Counted from the first letter of the stretch, positions 46,712-57,966 are shown. The stretch is 64,000 nt of DNA from Phycicoccus sonneratiae (GCF_016887965.1 NZ_JAFDVD010000012.1:1-64000); one strand, 5' to 3'. Notes: generated by a model not told the origin, from the letters alone. A program made the numbers and translations.

Positions 46712-49700
46712 TCAGCTCGACGAGCCCACCCGGATGACGGAGCGCAGCGTGCGCAGGGCCACCGAGAGCGCCGCGATGTTCGGGGCGTCGAGCCGCTTGA
46801 AGCCCGAGAGCGCCGAGGCCGCCCGCTCGACCGACTCCGCGTTGGCCTGCCGCCACGCCGTGTACTGCGCCGCGGGGTCGCCGGCGTCGGCGCCGGTGCC
46901 CGCGCTCGTCTCGATGACCGAGCGGGTCAGCGCCTCGAGCACGGCGTACAGGTCGTCGCGCAGCGCGCCGCGGGCCAGGGCGTCCCACTGGTCCTCGCGC
47001 GGCAGGCGGGTGACCTTGCCGAGCATCGTGTCGATGCCGAAGCGCTCGGAGACGAGGTAGTACAGCGGCGCGACGTCGGTGGGCTCGCGCCCGGTGTCGG
47101 TGGCGATGTCGACGATGTCGAGCAGCGAGTACTGGTCGAGCAGCGAGGCGGCGTGCTGGGCGAGGTCGGCCGGCACCCCCGCCTTCTCGAGCTCGCCGGC
47201 CCGCCGGTCGAGGCGCGAGCGCTCCTCGCCGCGCAGCAGGTCGGGCACGGTCGGCGCGAGCTCGCGGACGACGCCGGCGAACCGCTCGATCTCGGCGCCG
47301 ATGTCGAGCGTGGCCGGGCGCGCGGTGAGGAACCAGCGCACGGCCCGGTCGAGGAGCCGGCGGAACTCGAGGTAGAGCGCGGTCTGGGCGGCGGTGGGCA
47401 CGACGTTGTCGAGCTCCTCGACGCGCCGGACGAAGTCGGCGAGCCCGAAGACCTCGCGGCAGACGACGAAGGCACGGGTGACCTGCTCGGGCGCCGCGCC
47501 GGCCTCCTCCTGGGACCGGTAGGCGAAGGTGATGCCGCCGCGGTTGACCATCGAGTTGACGACCGAGTTCGTGACGATCTCGCGGCGCAGCGGGTGCTCC
47601 TCGAGCTCGCCCGCGTACCGCTCGCGGATCGGCGGCGGGAAGTACTCGGCGAGGGTCGTCGCGAACCACGGGTCGTCGGGGATGGCGCTGGCGAGGATGT
47701 CCTCCTTGAGCGCGAGCTTGGCGTACGCGACGAGCACCGAGAACTCCGGGCTCTTCAGCCCGAGACCGTTCTGGGCGCGCTTCTCGAGCTCGGCGTCGGT
47801 GGGGAGGAACTCGAGCGCCCGGTCGAGCAGGCCGCGGTCCTCGAGCCAGTGCATGAAGCGCTCGTGGACGGTGACCATCGCGTGCTCCTGGGCACGCGCG
47901 TTGCCGAGCAGGACGTTCTGCTCGTAGTTGTCGCGCAGCACGTGGTCGGCGACGTCGTCGGTCATCGAGGCGAGCAGCTCGTTGCGCTCCTCGAGGGTCA
48001 GGGCGCCGTCGCGCACGACCTCGCCGAGGAGGATCTTGATGTTCACCTCGTGGTCGGAGGTGTCGACGCCGGCCGAGTTGTCGATGGCGTCGGTGTTGAC
48101 GCGCACGCCGTGGAAGGCGGCCTCGATGCGACCCAGCTGCGAGAGACCGAGGTTGCCGCCCTCGCCGACGACCTTGACCCGCAGCTCGTGGCCGTCGACA
48201 CGGATGCCGTCGTTGGCGCGGTCGCCGATGGACAGGTGGTCCTCGGTGGAGGCCTTGACGTAGGTGCCGATGCCGCCGTTCCACAGCAGGTCGACCGGCG
48301 CGAGGAGGATGGCGTGGATGAGCTCGGCGGGCGTCATCGTCGTGACGGACGCCGGCAGGCCGAGCGCCTCGCGCATCTGCGGCGTCACGGCGATCGACTT
48401 CAGCGAGCGCGGGAACACGCCCCCGCCCTCGGAGATCAGCGAGCGGTCGTAGTCGTCCCACGAGGAGCGCGGCAGGTCGAAGAGCCGGCGGCGCTCGGCG
48501 AACGACTGTGCCGCAAGGGGGTTCGGGTCGACGAAGACGTGCCGGTGGTCGAACGCCGCGACGAGCCGGATGCGCTCGGAGAGCAGCATCCCGTTGCCGA
48601 AGACGTCGCCGCTCATGTCGCCGACGCCGACGACGGTGAACTCCTCGGACTGGGTGTCGACGCCCATCTCGCGGAAGTGCCGCTTGACCGACTCCCAGGC
48701 GCCGCGGGCGGTGATGCCCATCGCCTTGTGGTCGTAGCCGGCCGAGCCGCCGGAGGCGAAGGCGTCGTCGAGCCAGAAGCCGTACGACTGCGCGACACCG
48801 TTGGCGATGTCGGAGAAGGTCGCCGTGCCCTTGTCGGCGGCGACGACGAGGTACGGGTCGTCGCCGTCGTGCCGCACGAGGTGCTCGGGCGGGACGATGG
48901 TGCCGGAGACGCGGTTGTCGGTGAGGTCGAGCAGGCCGGAGATGAACATCCGGTACGCCGCCTTGCCCTCCTCCATCCACGCCTCGCGGTCGGCGGCGGG
49001 GTCGGGCAGCTGCTTGGCGTAGAAGCCGCCCTTGGAGCCGGTGGGCACGATGACGGCGTTCTTGACCATCTGTGCCTTGACGAGGCCGAGGACCTCGGTG
49101 CGGAAGTCCTCGCGCCGGTCGCTCCAGCGCAGGCCGCCGCGGGCCACCGGGCCGAAGCGCAGGTGCACGCCCTCGACGCGCGGGCTGTAGACCCAGATCT
49201 CGAACTGCGGTCTGGGAGCGGGCAGGTCGGGCACCTTGCGCGGGTCGAGCTTGAGCGAGACGTACGCGTGGTGCTCGGCGCCGTCACGACCCGGCTGGTA
49301 GAAGTTCGTCCGCAGCCCCGCCCGGATGACGCCGAGGAAGGCCCGGATGATGCGGTCGTGGTCGAGGCTCGACACGTCGTCGAGGGCGTCGAGGACGCGC
49401 TGCGCGGCCTCCTCCTCGGCGGTGGCCCGACCGTCGCGGCCGGCCTCGTCCTCCTGCCAGACCGTGGGGTCGAAGCGCGTCTCCCACACGTCGACGAGGT
49501 CGCGGGCGATGGCCGGGTGCGCCACGAGGGCGTCCTCGAGGTAGTCCTGCGAGTACGTGGCCCGGGTCTGGCGCAGGTACTTCGCCACGGTGCGCAGGAT
49601 GACGACCTGGCGCCAGGTGAGGTGCGCCCCGAGGACGAGCTTGTTGAAGCCGTCGGACTCGGCCCGGCCGTCCCAGACCGCGGCGACCGCGCCCTCGAAG

Positions 49701-51625
49701 AGGTCGCGCAGCTGCTCGTGCGGGCAGGCGTCCCAGATGGCGCTGTCGGTGACCCGCAGCCCGAAGTCGTAGACGTGGAGGTCGGCGCCGTCGGCGCGCT
49801 CGACCGCGAACGGCTGCTCGTCGACGACCTCGACGCCCATGTGCGTGAAGATCGGGAGGATGTCGGTGAGCGACAACGGGTCGACGCGGAAGAGCTTGAA
49901 GCGGCGGATGTCGTCGGGGGCGTCGAGCGGCCGGTAGAGGGCGACGCTCGTGCCCTGGTCCGGGCCGAGCCGGTCGAGGTGGCTGATGTCGGCCATGCCC
50001 TGCACGACCGAGAACGACTCCTCGTACGCCGTGGGGAACGCGCGGCCGAAGCGGTCCATCAGGCGGTCGCCGGCCTCCTCGCCCTGGGCCTGGTCGAGGG
50101 CGTCGCCGAGCCGGTCGGACCACGTGCGGCTGGTCTCGACGAGGCGCTGCTCGAGAGCGTCTCGCTCGGCGCGGTCGAGGGTGCGCACACGCTTGCCCTT
50201 GGCGACCCGGACGACGAACTGCAGTCGGGCGAGGGCCGACTCGCTGACCCGGGCCGCGAACTCTACCTCCTCGCCGCCGAAGGTGTCCTTGAGGATGTCG
50301 GCCATCCGGGTGCGCACGGCCGTGTTGTAGCGGTCGCGCGGGATGAAGACGAGGCACGAGGCGTAGCGCCCGAAGTCGTCCTCGCGGATGAAGAGCTTCG
50401 TGCGCCGGCGCTCCTGGAGCTGGGTGATGGCCAGCGCGGTCTCGTAGAGCTGGTCGACGCTCGCCTGGAACAGCTCGTCGCGAGGGTAGGCCTCGAGGAC
50501 ACCGAGCAGGTCCTTGCCGGTGTGGCTGTCGGGGGCCAGCCCGGAGCGCTCGAGGACGGCCTCGACCTTCTCGGCGACGAGCGGGACGCGGGTGACCGAC
50601 TCGGTGTACGCGGTGGAGGCGTAGAGCCCGAGGAAGCGCCGCTCGCCGACGACCGCGCCCGACGCGTCGTGGGTCTTGACGCCGACGTAGTCGAGGTGGG
50701 CCACCCGGTGCACCGTGGACTTCGAGTTGGCCTTCGTGAGCACGAGCAGGTCGGGGGCGTGCGCGATGGCCGACGCCTCGTCGGTGAGCACCTCGGGCGG
50801 CGCGCCGAGCGGCGGGTCGGCCCGCAGCAGGCCGAGGCCGGTGCCGGTGACGGGCGAGATGACCTCGCCCTCGGGGGTGCGGTCGAGCGTGTACTCGCGG
50901 TAGCCGAGGAAGGTGAAGTGGTTGTCGGCCATCCACCGCAGGAAGCGGGTGGTCAGCGCGACCTCGTCCGGGGAGGCGTCGGGCGGTGCGCTGCCCTCGA
51001 GCTCGGCAGCGAGCACGAGGCAGCGGCTGCGCATCTTCGGCCAGTCCTCGACCGACTGGCGCACGTCCTCGAGCACCGATCGCACGGTGCGCTCGAGCTC
51101 GGCGCGGCGCTCCTCGTCGCCCTCGCGGTCGACGGAGAGGAGCATCCACGACTCGGCGAGCTCGCCGACGGCGCCGCTGCGGAACGACTTCGTGATGTCG
51201 CGGTTCTCGACCGACTGCAGCTCACCGACGGCGTCGCGGACGACGACGAGCTGCGGGTGGATGATCAGGTGGATGTCGATGCCGGCCTGGACGAGGGCGC
51301 CGGTGACGGAGTCGACGAGGAAGGGCATGTCGTCGGTGACGACCTGGATGATCGTGCGCGGGTTGGACCAGCCGTCGGTCTCGGTGGAGGGGTTGTAGAC
51401 CCGGACGTTGGCGGTGCCCGGGGGTCGGGTGCGCGCGAGGACGAGGTGGCTGTGCGCGACGCCCGCGAAGGTCTCGGCGTCGCGGGAGGTCAGCTCGTCG
51501 AGGGGGGTGTGCCGGTAGTACCGCTCGACGAACTCCCGCCCCCACCCGTCCGGCGCGAGCTCCTCGTACGCTGCCGCGATCGGGGCGAGGACGTCCTCGC
51601 GGGAGGTGGCCGGGGCGGTCGACAT
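46712..51625 (-). CDS. gdh: NAD-specific glutamate dehydrogenase, large (180-kDa) class
   Basis: 1637 aa, ATG. It oxidatively deaminates glutamate to 2-oxoglutarate. The N-terminal ACT-like regulatory modules (about 50-500, e.g. TRPPGTANVRVYNP, FLVDSVTGAL) and a long linker precede the catalytic core (about 800-1250). The core motifs include LRWSDRREDFRTEVLGLVKAQMVKNA, TGSKGGF, GVGDMSGDVFGNGML and WNGGIGTY. A helical C-terminal domain follows. Length matches the actinobacterial/proteobacterial class. In mycobacteria this enzyme is controlled by GarA, an FHA protein; none is encoded here apart from the FHA of the EssC-like protein. pruA, 4 kb away, supplies glutamate from proline. Confidence 0.97.
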   Translation of the reverse strand: MSTAPATSREDVLAPIAAAYEELAPDGWGREFVERYYRHTPLDELTSRDAETFAGVAHSHLVLARTRPPGTANVRVYNPSTETDGWSNPRTIIQVVTDDMPFLVDSVTGALVQAGIDIHLIIHPQLVVVRDAVGELQSVENRDITKSFRSGAVGELAESWMLLSVDREGDEERRAELERTVRSVLEDVRQSVEDWPKMRSRCLVLAAELEGSAPPDASPDEVALTTRFLRWMADNHFTFLGYREYTLDRTPEGEVISPVTGTGLGLLRADPPLGAPPEVLTDEASAIAHAPDLLVLTKANSKSTVHRVAHLDYVGVKTHDASGAVVGERRFLGLYASTAYTESVTRVPLVAEKVEAVLERSGLAPDSHTGKDLLGVLEAYPRDELFQASVDQLYETALAITQLQERRRTKLFIREDDFGRYASCLVFIPRDRYNTAVRTRMADILKDTFGGEEVEFAARVSESALARLQFVVRVAKGKRVRTLDRAERDALEQRLVETSRTWSDRLGDALDQAQGEEAGDRLMDRFGRAFPTAYEESFSVVQGMADISHLDRLGPDQGTSVALYRPLDAPDDIRRFKLFRVDPLSLTDILPIFTHMGVEVVDEQPFAVERADGADLHVYDFGLRVTDSAIWDACPHEQLRDLFEGAVAAVWDGRAESDGFNKLVLGAHLTWRQVVILRTVAKYLRQTRATYSQDYLEDALVAHPAIARDLVDVWETRFDPTVWQEDEAGRDGRATAEEEAAQRVLDALDDVSSLDHDRIIRAFLGVIRAGLRTNFYQPGRDGAEHHAYVSLKLDPRKVPDLPAPRPQFEIWVYSPRVEGVHLRFGPVARGGLRWSDRREDFRTEVLGLVKAQMVKNAVIVPTGSKGGFYAKQLPDPAADREAWMEEGKAAYRMFISGLLDLTDNRVSGTIVPPEHLVRHDGDDPYLVVAADKGTATFSDIANGVAQSYGFWLDDAFASGGSAGYDHKAMGITARGAWESVKRHFREMGVDTQSEEFTVVGVGDMSGDVFGNGMLLSERIRLVAAFDHRHVFVDPNPLAAQSFAERRRLFDLPRSSWDDYDRSLISEGGGVFPRSLKSIAVTPQMREALGLPASVTTMTPAELIHAILLAPVDLLWNGGIGTYVKASTEDHLSIGDRANDGIRVDGHELRVKVVGEGGNLGLSQLGRIEAAFHGVRVNTDAIDNSAGVDTSDHEVNIKILLGEVVRDGALTLEERNELLASMTDDVADHVLRDNYEQNVLLGNARAQEHAMVTVHERFMHWLEDRGLLDRALEFLPTDAELEKRAQNGLGLKSPEFSVLVAYAKLALKEDILASAIPDDPWFATTLAEYFPPPIRERYAGELEEHPLRREIVTNSVVNSMVNRGGITFAYRSQEEAGAAPEQVTRAFVVCREVFGLADFVRRVEELDNVVPTAAQTALYLEFRRLLDRAVRWFLTARPATLDIGAEIERFAGVVRELAPTVPDLLRGEERSRLDRRAGELEKAGVPADLAQHAASLLDQYSLLDIVDIATDTGREPTDVAPLYYLVSERFGIDTMLGKVTRLPREDQWDALARGALRDDLYAVLEALTRSVIETSAGTGADAGDPAAQYTAWRQANAESVERAASALSGFKRLDAPNIAALSVALRTLRSVIRVGSSS

Positions 51626-51770
51626 GGTGCGGTCGCACTCCTTCGTCGGGGGTCGCCGCGGTGGCGGCGGGCCACGTCCTCGTGGCCTCGACCGAGCCTA
51701 TCGACCCGGGCCGCCCCGGTGGTCCGCGGGGACACCGCCGGGTGTCTCGTCCACGGGACGGTGGCGCCGG

Positions 51771-53192
51771 TCAGCGCGCGACGACGTCGAGCGTGGTCAG
51801 CGTGGGGTCGGCGGCGTAGGCGATGCGGCTGCCGGCGGCCCGGGCGGCCTCGAGTGCGTCGAGCGCCTCGGTCGTGACCAGCTCGCCGGGCGCGAGCACG
51901 GGGATGCCGGGCGGGTAGGGCGCCACGAGCTCGGCGGCGACCCGGCCGACCGCCGCGCGCAGCGCCACCCGCTCGCGGTCGGCGAAGAAGGCGTCGCGCG
52001 GTGAGCGGGCGGTGACCGGGTCGACCGACCACACCCCGGACGGGGAGGTCGGCCGGGGGCTCCCCCGGTGGCGGGCCAGCGACCGCTCGAGAGCCGTCGC
52101 CAGGGCGTCGAGCCCCTCGGGGGTGTCGGCGAGCGTGACCATCGCGACGAGGGTGTCGCGGTCGGCCATCTCGAGCGGCATCCCGGCCGCGACGAGGTCG
52201 GCCTCGACCCGCGTGCCGTCGGCCCCGGTGCCCGGGAGCACGAGCACCAGGCGGGTGGGGTCGACCCCCGGGCCGTCGAGGACGACCAGCCCCTCGACGC
52301 GGGCCAGCCGCCGCCGGACCGCGGCGACCGCGTCGACCACCCCACCGAGCAGGGCCGCGCCGTCGCGCTCGAGGAGGGCGCGGGCGGCGTCGGTGCTCGC
52401 GAGGATGGCGCCGGCCGGGCTCGTCGTCGCGGTGGCCTCGACCGCGGCGTCGAGGCGGGCGGGGTCGATGCGGCCCGAGCGCGCGAGCACGAGCGCCGCC
52501 TGCGACACCGCCGGGAGGGCCTTGTGCGCGCTCGTGACGAGGGCGTCGGCACCGGCGGCGAGGGCGTGCGGCGGCAGGTCCGGGTGCCAGCCGAGGTGGG
52601 CGCCCCAGGCGGCGTCGACGACGAGCGGGACGTCGTGGGCGTGGGCGACCTCGGCGAGCCCGGCGACGTCGCCGACGGTGCCGACGTAGGACGGGTCGCC
52701 GACGAGGACGGCGACGGCGTCCGGGGCGCGGCCGAGGGCCTCCTCGACGTCGGCCGGCGCGACGCCCGTCGGCAGGCCGTGGGCGGGGTCGACGCGGGGG
52801 CGGACCCAGACCGGCTCGAGTCCGGCGAGGACGAGCCCGAGCAGCATCGACCGGTGCAGCGTGCGCGCGACGACGACCCGCTGCCCCGGCCGCCCGACGG
52901 CGAGCGCGAGGGCCTGGTTGCCGTGCGTCGAGCCCCCGACCGAGAAGCGGCAGAGGTCGACGCCCCAGGCCCGCGCCGCCCGGGCCTCGGCGTCGGCCAG
53001 CACGCCGCGCGAGAGCTGCATCGTGTCGAGCCCGGCGTAGAGCGGCACGTCGCCGGCCACGACGTCGCCGACGAGGTCGAGCCGGCGCTTGTGGCCGGGG
53101 ATGGTGAAGGGCGAGGGATCCTGCTCCTGGAAGCGCAGCCAGGCATCGAGCAGCGGTGCGTCGGACCGCAACCCGCGCGGGTCAGTGGCCAC
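51771..53192 (-). CDS. PLP-dependent Orn/Lys/Arg decarboxylase family protein
   Basis: 473 aa from the GTG at 53192 (11-nt overlap with the M20 gene). Fold-type I signatures: FTIPGHKRRLDLV near residue 25, RFSVGGSTHGNQAL, VVDAAWGAHLG and the PLP-lysine motif VTSAHKALPA. It ends with the shorter C-terminal domain, without the wing domain of the large inducible enterobacterial decarboxylases. Likely decarboxylates Arg, Lys or Orn to a polyamine precursor. It is coupled to an M20 amidohydrolase, so the pair may process an acylated amino acid and then decarboxylate it (inference). Confidence 0.88.
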   Translation of the reverse strand: MATDPRGLRSDAPLLDAWLRFQEQDPSPFTIPGHKRRLDLVGDVVAGDVPLYAGLDTMQLSRGVLADAEARAARAWGVDLCRFSVGGSTHGNQALALAVGRPGQRVVVARTLHRSMLLGLVLAGLEPVWVRPRVDPAHGLPTGVAPADVEEALGRAPDAVAVLVGDPSYVGTVGDVAGLAEVAHAHDVPLVVDAAWGAHLGWHPDLPPHALAAGADALVTSAHKALPAVSQAALVLARSGRIDPARLDAAVEATATTSPAGAILASTDAARALLERDGAALLGGVVDAVAAVRRRLARVEGLVVLDGPGVDPTRLVLVLPGTGADGTRVEADLVAAGMPLEMADRDTLVAMVTLADTPEGLDALATALERSLARHRGSPRPTSPSGVWSVDPVTARSPRDAFFADRERVALRAAVGRVAAELVAPYPPGIPVLAPGELVTTEALDALEAARAAGSRIAYAADPTLTTLDVVAR

Positions 53193-54354
53193 AGCCGACC
53201 GTCCAGCTCTCGACGGCGGCGACGACCGCCGTGGTGAACGCGCGCAGCTGGCGCAGGTCGAGCCACTCGTCGGCCGCGTGCAGCCCACCGCCCCCGGGCC
53301 CGCAGACGACCGTCGGCACCCCCGCCTCCTGCCAGAGCGGCGCCTCCACCCAGTAGGGCGCGTCGAGGGGGTCGGCCGGCGACGCGTCGCCGAGGGCGGC
53401 GTCGAGCGCGTCGGCGAGGTCGGCGGCCGGCCCGGAGCCGTCGAGACGCCACGGGGCGCGGGCCACGACCGGTCGCGCGGTCGCCGTGACGGACGGGTCG
53501 TCGGCACGGAGCCGGTCCAGCAGGACCTGCACCTCGGCGAGCGCGCCGGCGGGGTCCTCCCCCGGGACGGTCCGCCGCTCGACGACCGCCTCCGCGTGCT
53601 GCGCGAGGACGAACGGCGACTCGCCGCCCCGGACGACCGTGACCATGAGCGACCCGCCGGACGGGACCAGCGCGCGGTCGCGGTCCTCGACGGCCGCGAG
53701 CAGCCGACCGAGGTGGGCGACGGCGTTGACCCCCTCCGCGGGCTGCGACGAGTGCGCCGCCCGGCCGGTGAACCGCACCTCGACGAGCGCGTAGCCCCGC
53801 AGCGAGGTGGTGCGGGCCAGGCCGGTCGGCTCGGCGAGGAGCGCGACGTCGGGGTGCAGGTCGAGCCCGGGCAGCGCGGCGAGGACGGTCTCGGTGCCGA
53901 GGCTCGCGTCCTCCTCGTCGGCGACGAGCGCGAGGACGACCCGGCCGGGTGCACCCCGGCGGGCCAGCTCCTCAGCGGCGACGACGAGCCCGGCGACGCC
54001 ACCCTTCATGTCGGCGGCGCCGCGGCCGGTCATCCGGTGCCCGTCGACGCGCGGGACGAACGGGTCGTCCATCCCGGCGACCCCGACCGTGTCGACGTGG
54101 CCGGTGAGCACGACCGTCGGGCCGGGCGGGCCCGCCGGGCCGACGGCCAGGAGGCTCGGGCGGTCGGGGTGCCCCGCGGGGTGGTGGACGGTGGTCTCGA
54201 ACCCCGACGCCGCGAGCCGCGAGCGCAGGTGCTGGACGACGCCGGCCTCCCCCGCGGCGCCCGGCACGAGGCCGGGGTTGACCGAGTCGAGGGCGACGAG
54301 CGCGGCGGTGAGCTGCTCCGCCTCGGCGCCGAGGTCGATCGCTCCGGGGGCCAC
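53182..54354 (-). CDS. M20 family metallopeptidase (ArgE/DapE/CPG2-like)
   Basis: 390 aa, GTG start. Metal-ligand motifs in order: TGHVDTV (His, Asp), GRGAADMKGG (Asp), ADEEDASLG (catalytic Glu pair), LAEPT (Glu) and GGGGLHAADEW (His). The central dimerisation domain has TGRAAHSSQP. Typical of acetylornithine deacetylase, succinyl-DAP desuccinylase or carboxypeptidase G2; the substrate cannot be fixed. The gene is upstream of the decarboxylase and overlaps it, which favours an amino-acid-related substrate. Confidence 0.88.
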   Translation of the reverse strand: MAPGAIDLGAEAEQLTAALVALDSVNPGLVPGAAGEAGVVQHLRSRLAASGFETTVHHPAGHPDRPSLLAVGPAGPPGPTVVLTGHVDTVGVAGMDDPFVPRVDGHRMTGRGAADMKGGVAGLVVAAEELARRGAPGRVVLALVADEEDASLGTETVLAALPGLDLHPDVALLAEPTGLARTTSLRGYALVEVRFTGRAAHSSQPAEGVNAVAHLGRLLAAVEDRDRALVPSGGSLMVTVVRGGESPFVLAQHAEAVVERRTVPGEDPAGALAEVQVLLDRLRADDPSVTATARPVVARAPWRLDGSGPAADLADALDAALGDASPADPLDAPYWVEAPLWQEAGVPTVVCGPGGGGLHAADEWLDLRQLRAFTTAVVAAVESWTVGCGH

Positions 54355-54422
54355 GGCGCCGACGCTACTGGGCCTGTGGGCAACCCGGCAGGCGGGCGCG
54401 CCATCCGGGCTACGGTGGCCGG

Positions 54423-54728
54423 GTGCCTCCCGGCCCCGACCCGCTGCGCGCCCGCGCCGCCACGAGCCGCCTCGACGCCCTGCGCGACACGCTCGCCGCG
54501 GCGGAGGACGACGTGCTCGCCAGCCTCGTCGTCACCGGCGAGCCCCGCCCGCAGCGGGTGCTCGACGACTGGCTCGACCAGGTCGTCGACACCCTGCGGG
54601 CCCTCGGGGAGGCCGCCGACGAGGTGGCCGCCGCGCTCGCCCCCTTCGCCGGCACGCCGGGGTCGTCGGGCGAGGACCTCGGGTCCACCGGCGGCGCCGC
54701 TCCCGTCGAGCGCGAGGTCCGGCCGTGA
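54423..54728 (+). CDS. Small helical hypothetical protein
   Basis: 101 aa, GTG start. Mostly amphipathic helix, Ala/Asp/Arg-rich (RLDALRDTLAAAEDD, DDWLDQVVDTLRALGEAADEV), with a Gly/Ser/Pro-rich C terminus. No recognised family and no signal. It overlaps the next gene by GTGA and is presumably co-expressed. Length and helix content suit a WXG100-type partner, but no WxG is present. Confidence 0.62.
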   Translation: MPPGPDPLRARAATSRLDALRDTLAAAEDDVLASLVVTGEPRPQRVLDDWLDQVVDTLRALGEAADEVAAALAPFAGTPGSSGEDLGSTGGAAPVEREVRP

Positions 54729-55246
54729 CCACCGTCCCCGGCGACCCCGCCTCGCTCTCGGCCTGCGCGGCGACGACCGCCGCGGTCGGGCGCCGGCTCG
54801 ACGCCCTCGCGCAGGCCCTCGGGCCCGAGGTCGCCGCGCTCGGCGAGGGCTGGCCGGGGCGCGCCTCCGTCGCCACCCGGCGGCGGGGCGGCGGGCTCGC
54901 CGACGCCGGAGCGGCCACCGCCGACGAGCTGGTCCGGGTCGCGGGCGTCCTCCAGGACCAGGCGAGCGACCTCGCCGACCTGCTCGCCCGGGCGCGGGCG
55001 GTCGAGGAACGCGCCGAGGCGGCCGGGCTGGTGGTGCGCGACGAGCGCGTCGTGCCCGCGTACGGGGTGCGGGGCGAGGCCGACGCCGCTGCCCAGCGGG
55101 CGCTCACCGAGCGGGCCACCGGGCTCCAGGCCGAGCTCGACCTCGTCCTCGCCCAGCACCGGCGCCGGCGCGACTTCGTCCTCGGCGTGCTGCGCGAGTC
55201 GACCGACCGGCTGGCCGCGCTCTCCCACGGCCTGCGCCACGGGTGA
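54725..55246 (+). CDS. WXG-like (ESX/T7SS-type) helical protein
   Basis: 173 aa, GTG start. PGDPASLSACAATTAAVGRRLDAL, a WPG turn in GEGWPGRASVATRRR, and a second long helix (TADELVRVAGVLQDQASDL) give the helix-WxG-helix pattern of WXG100/PPE-like proteins. A third helical part extends to residue 173 (ERATGLQAELDLVLAQHRRRRDFVLGVLRES). Probably a T7SS-associated substrate or partner; evidence is pattern only. The EssC-like ATPase lies 10 kb upstream in this window. Confidence 0.6.
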   Translation: MTTVPGDPASLSACAATTAAVGRRLDALAQALGPEVAALGEGWPGRASVATRRRGGGLADAGAATADELVRVAGVLQDQASDLADLLARARAVEERAEAAGLVVRDERVVPAYGVRGEADAAAQRALTERATGLQAELDLVLAQHRRRRDFVLGVLRESTDRLAALSHGLRHG

Positions 55247-55290
55247 GAGGATCGCCCGGACCGGAACCCCCCGCGGAGAGGACGACCCGA

Positions 55291-55785
55291 GTGCGACTCA
55301 CGAGGCGCGAGCAGCTGCCGGCCGGCCCGGAGGAGGTCTACGCGGTGCTCACGGACCCGGCCTTCCAGGAGGCCAAGTGCGCGGCGACGACCGACGGCGG
55401 GGCGTACTCCGCCGACGTGACGCCGACCGCGACGGGCCATCGGGTCCACACCTCCCGCGAGCTGCCCGCCGACGGCCTGCCCGACGTCGCCCGCTCCTTC
55501 GTCGGGGCGACCCTCACCGTCGTCGAGGACTACGAGTGGGGCGCTGCGGGTCCCGACGGGACGCGCGAGGCCGCGGTCGACCTCCACGTCAAGGGCGCCC
55601 CGCTGACCCTCAAGGGGGTGCTGCGCCTCGAGCCGGATGGATCGGGGTCGGTCGAGGTGCTCGACGCCGAGCTCAAGGCCAACGTCCCGTTCGTCGGCGG
55701 GAAGATCGAGAAGGCCGCGGCCGAGCCCATCGGGGCCGCCATCGGCGTCGAGGTCGAGCTGCTCCGCGAGCGCCTCGGCGGCTGA
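55291..55785 (+). CDS. DUF2505 family protein
   Basis: 164 aa, GTG start with GAGAGGA upstream. A START/SRPBCC-like small-ligand-binding fold: MRLTRREQLPAGPEEVYAVLTDP, RVHTSRELPADGLPDVARSF, and the C-terminal helix KIEKAAAEPIGAAIGVEVELLRE. Actinobacterial DUF2505 proteins are conserved but uncharacterised; a lipid or polyketide ligand is possible. It converges with pruA, 10 nt apart. Confidence 0.9.
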   Translation: MRLTRREQLPAGPEEVYAVLTDPAFQEAKCAATTDGGAYSADVTPTATGHRVHTSRELPADGLPDVARSFVGATLTVVEDYEWGAAGPDGTREAAVDLHVKGAPLTLKGVLRLEPDGSGSVEVLDAELKANVPFVGGKIEKAAAEPIGAAIGVEVELLRERLGG

Positions 55786-55795
55786 CCCGTCCTCC

Positions 55796-57424
<1,629 letters not shown>

Positions 57425-57473
57425 GGGGTGGGCACCTCGCTCGGGTCACGACGACGGATTCCCGCCCACTCTC

Positions 57474-57495
57474 GCGTCCGGCGCTCCCCGGACGC
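57474..57495 (-). terminator. Terminator after the DUF6912 gene
   Basis: 8-bp stem GCGTCCGG (57474-57481) with CCGGACGC (57488-57495), 6-nt loop. It lies 26 nt beyond the DUF6912 stop and ahead of pruA. It closes the cpaB-cpaE-WS/DGAT-DUF6912 unit. Confidence 0.65.
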
Positions 57496-57521
57496 AACTC
57501 GCGCAGGTCGCCGCGGTGGCC

Positions 57522-57944
57522 TCAGCCGGTGACGAGCGCGCGGACGGCCCCGAGCTCGGTGACGTCGTACCAGAGCAGGTCGGCGGTGCCCGTGCCGCCG
57601 GGCTCCTCGTCGACGTGGAACGACACGACGCGGTTGCCGGCCACCGGCGCACCCACCTCGACCCGCGAGGGCACGTCGGGACGCTCCGGCACCGACACGA
57701 CCGCCGCGTCGACGTCGGCGGCCGCGACGACCCGACGGGACCCCGCCGCCCGGAGCGAGGCCTCCTCGGTGGCGGCGACCCACGCGTGGTGCTCGAGCTC
57801 CTCCTCGTCGGTGGTCAGCCCCGGCCGGCCGAGCGCGGGGGTGACGCCGTGCGCGGCGAGCGGTGCCGGGCCGAGCCCCCGGCCGGCCGCGAGCGCGTCG
57901 AGGTCGTCCGTCGTGAGCGGGAGGTAGACGCGGGTCAGCGGCAT
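57522..57944 (-). CDS. DUF6912 family protein
   Basis: 140 aa, ATG. MPLTRVYLPLTTDDLDALAAGRGLGP and EEELEHHAWVAATEEASLR, then VVAAADVD and LLWYDVTEL, are the DUF6912 pattern as I recall it. Conserved in actinobacteria, function unknown. It is 22 nt after the WS/DGAT stop, same strand. Confidence 0.82.
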   Translation of the reverse strand: MPLTRVYLPLTTDDLDALAAGRGLGPAPLAAHGVTPALGRPGLTTDEEELEHHAWVAATEEASLRAAGSRRVVAAADVDAAVVSVPERPDVPSRVEVGAPVAGNRVVSFHVDEEPGGTGTADLLWYDVTELGAVRALVTG

Positions 57945-57966
57945 CGGCGCATCCTTCGGTCGGTTC

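Noticed and set aside
47153-51877. 1574-codon plus-strand open frame opposite the glutamate dehydrogenase gene
   Set aside because: Mirror image of a clear coding gene; very acidic/Val/Leu/Arg-biased with no domain.
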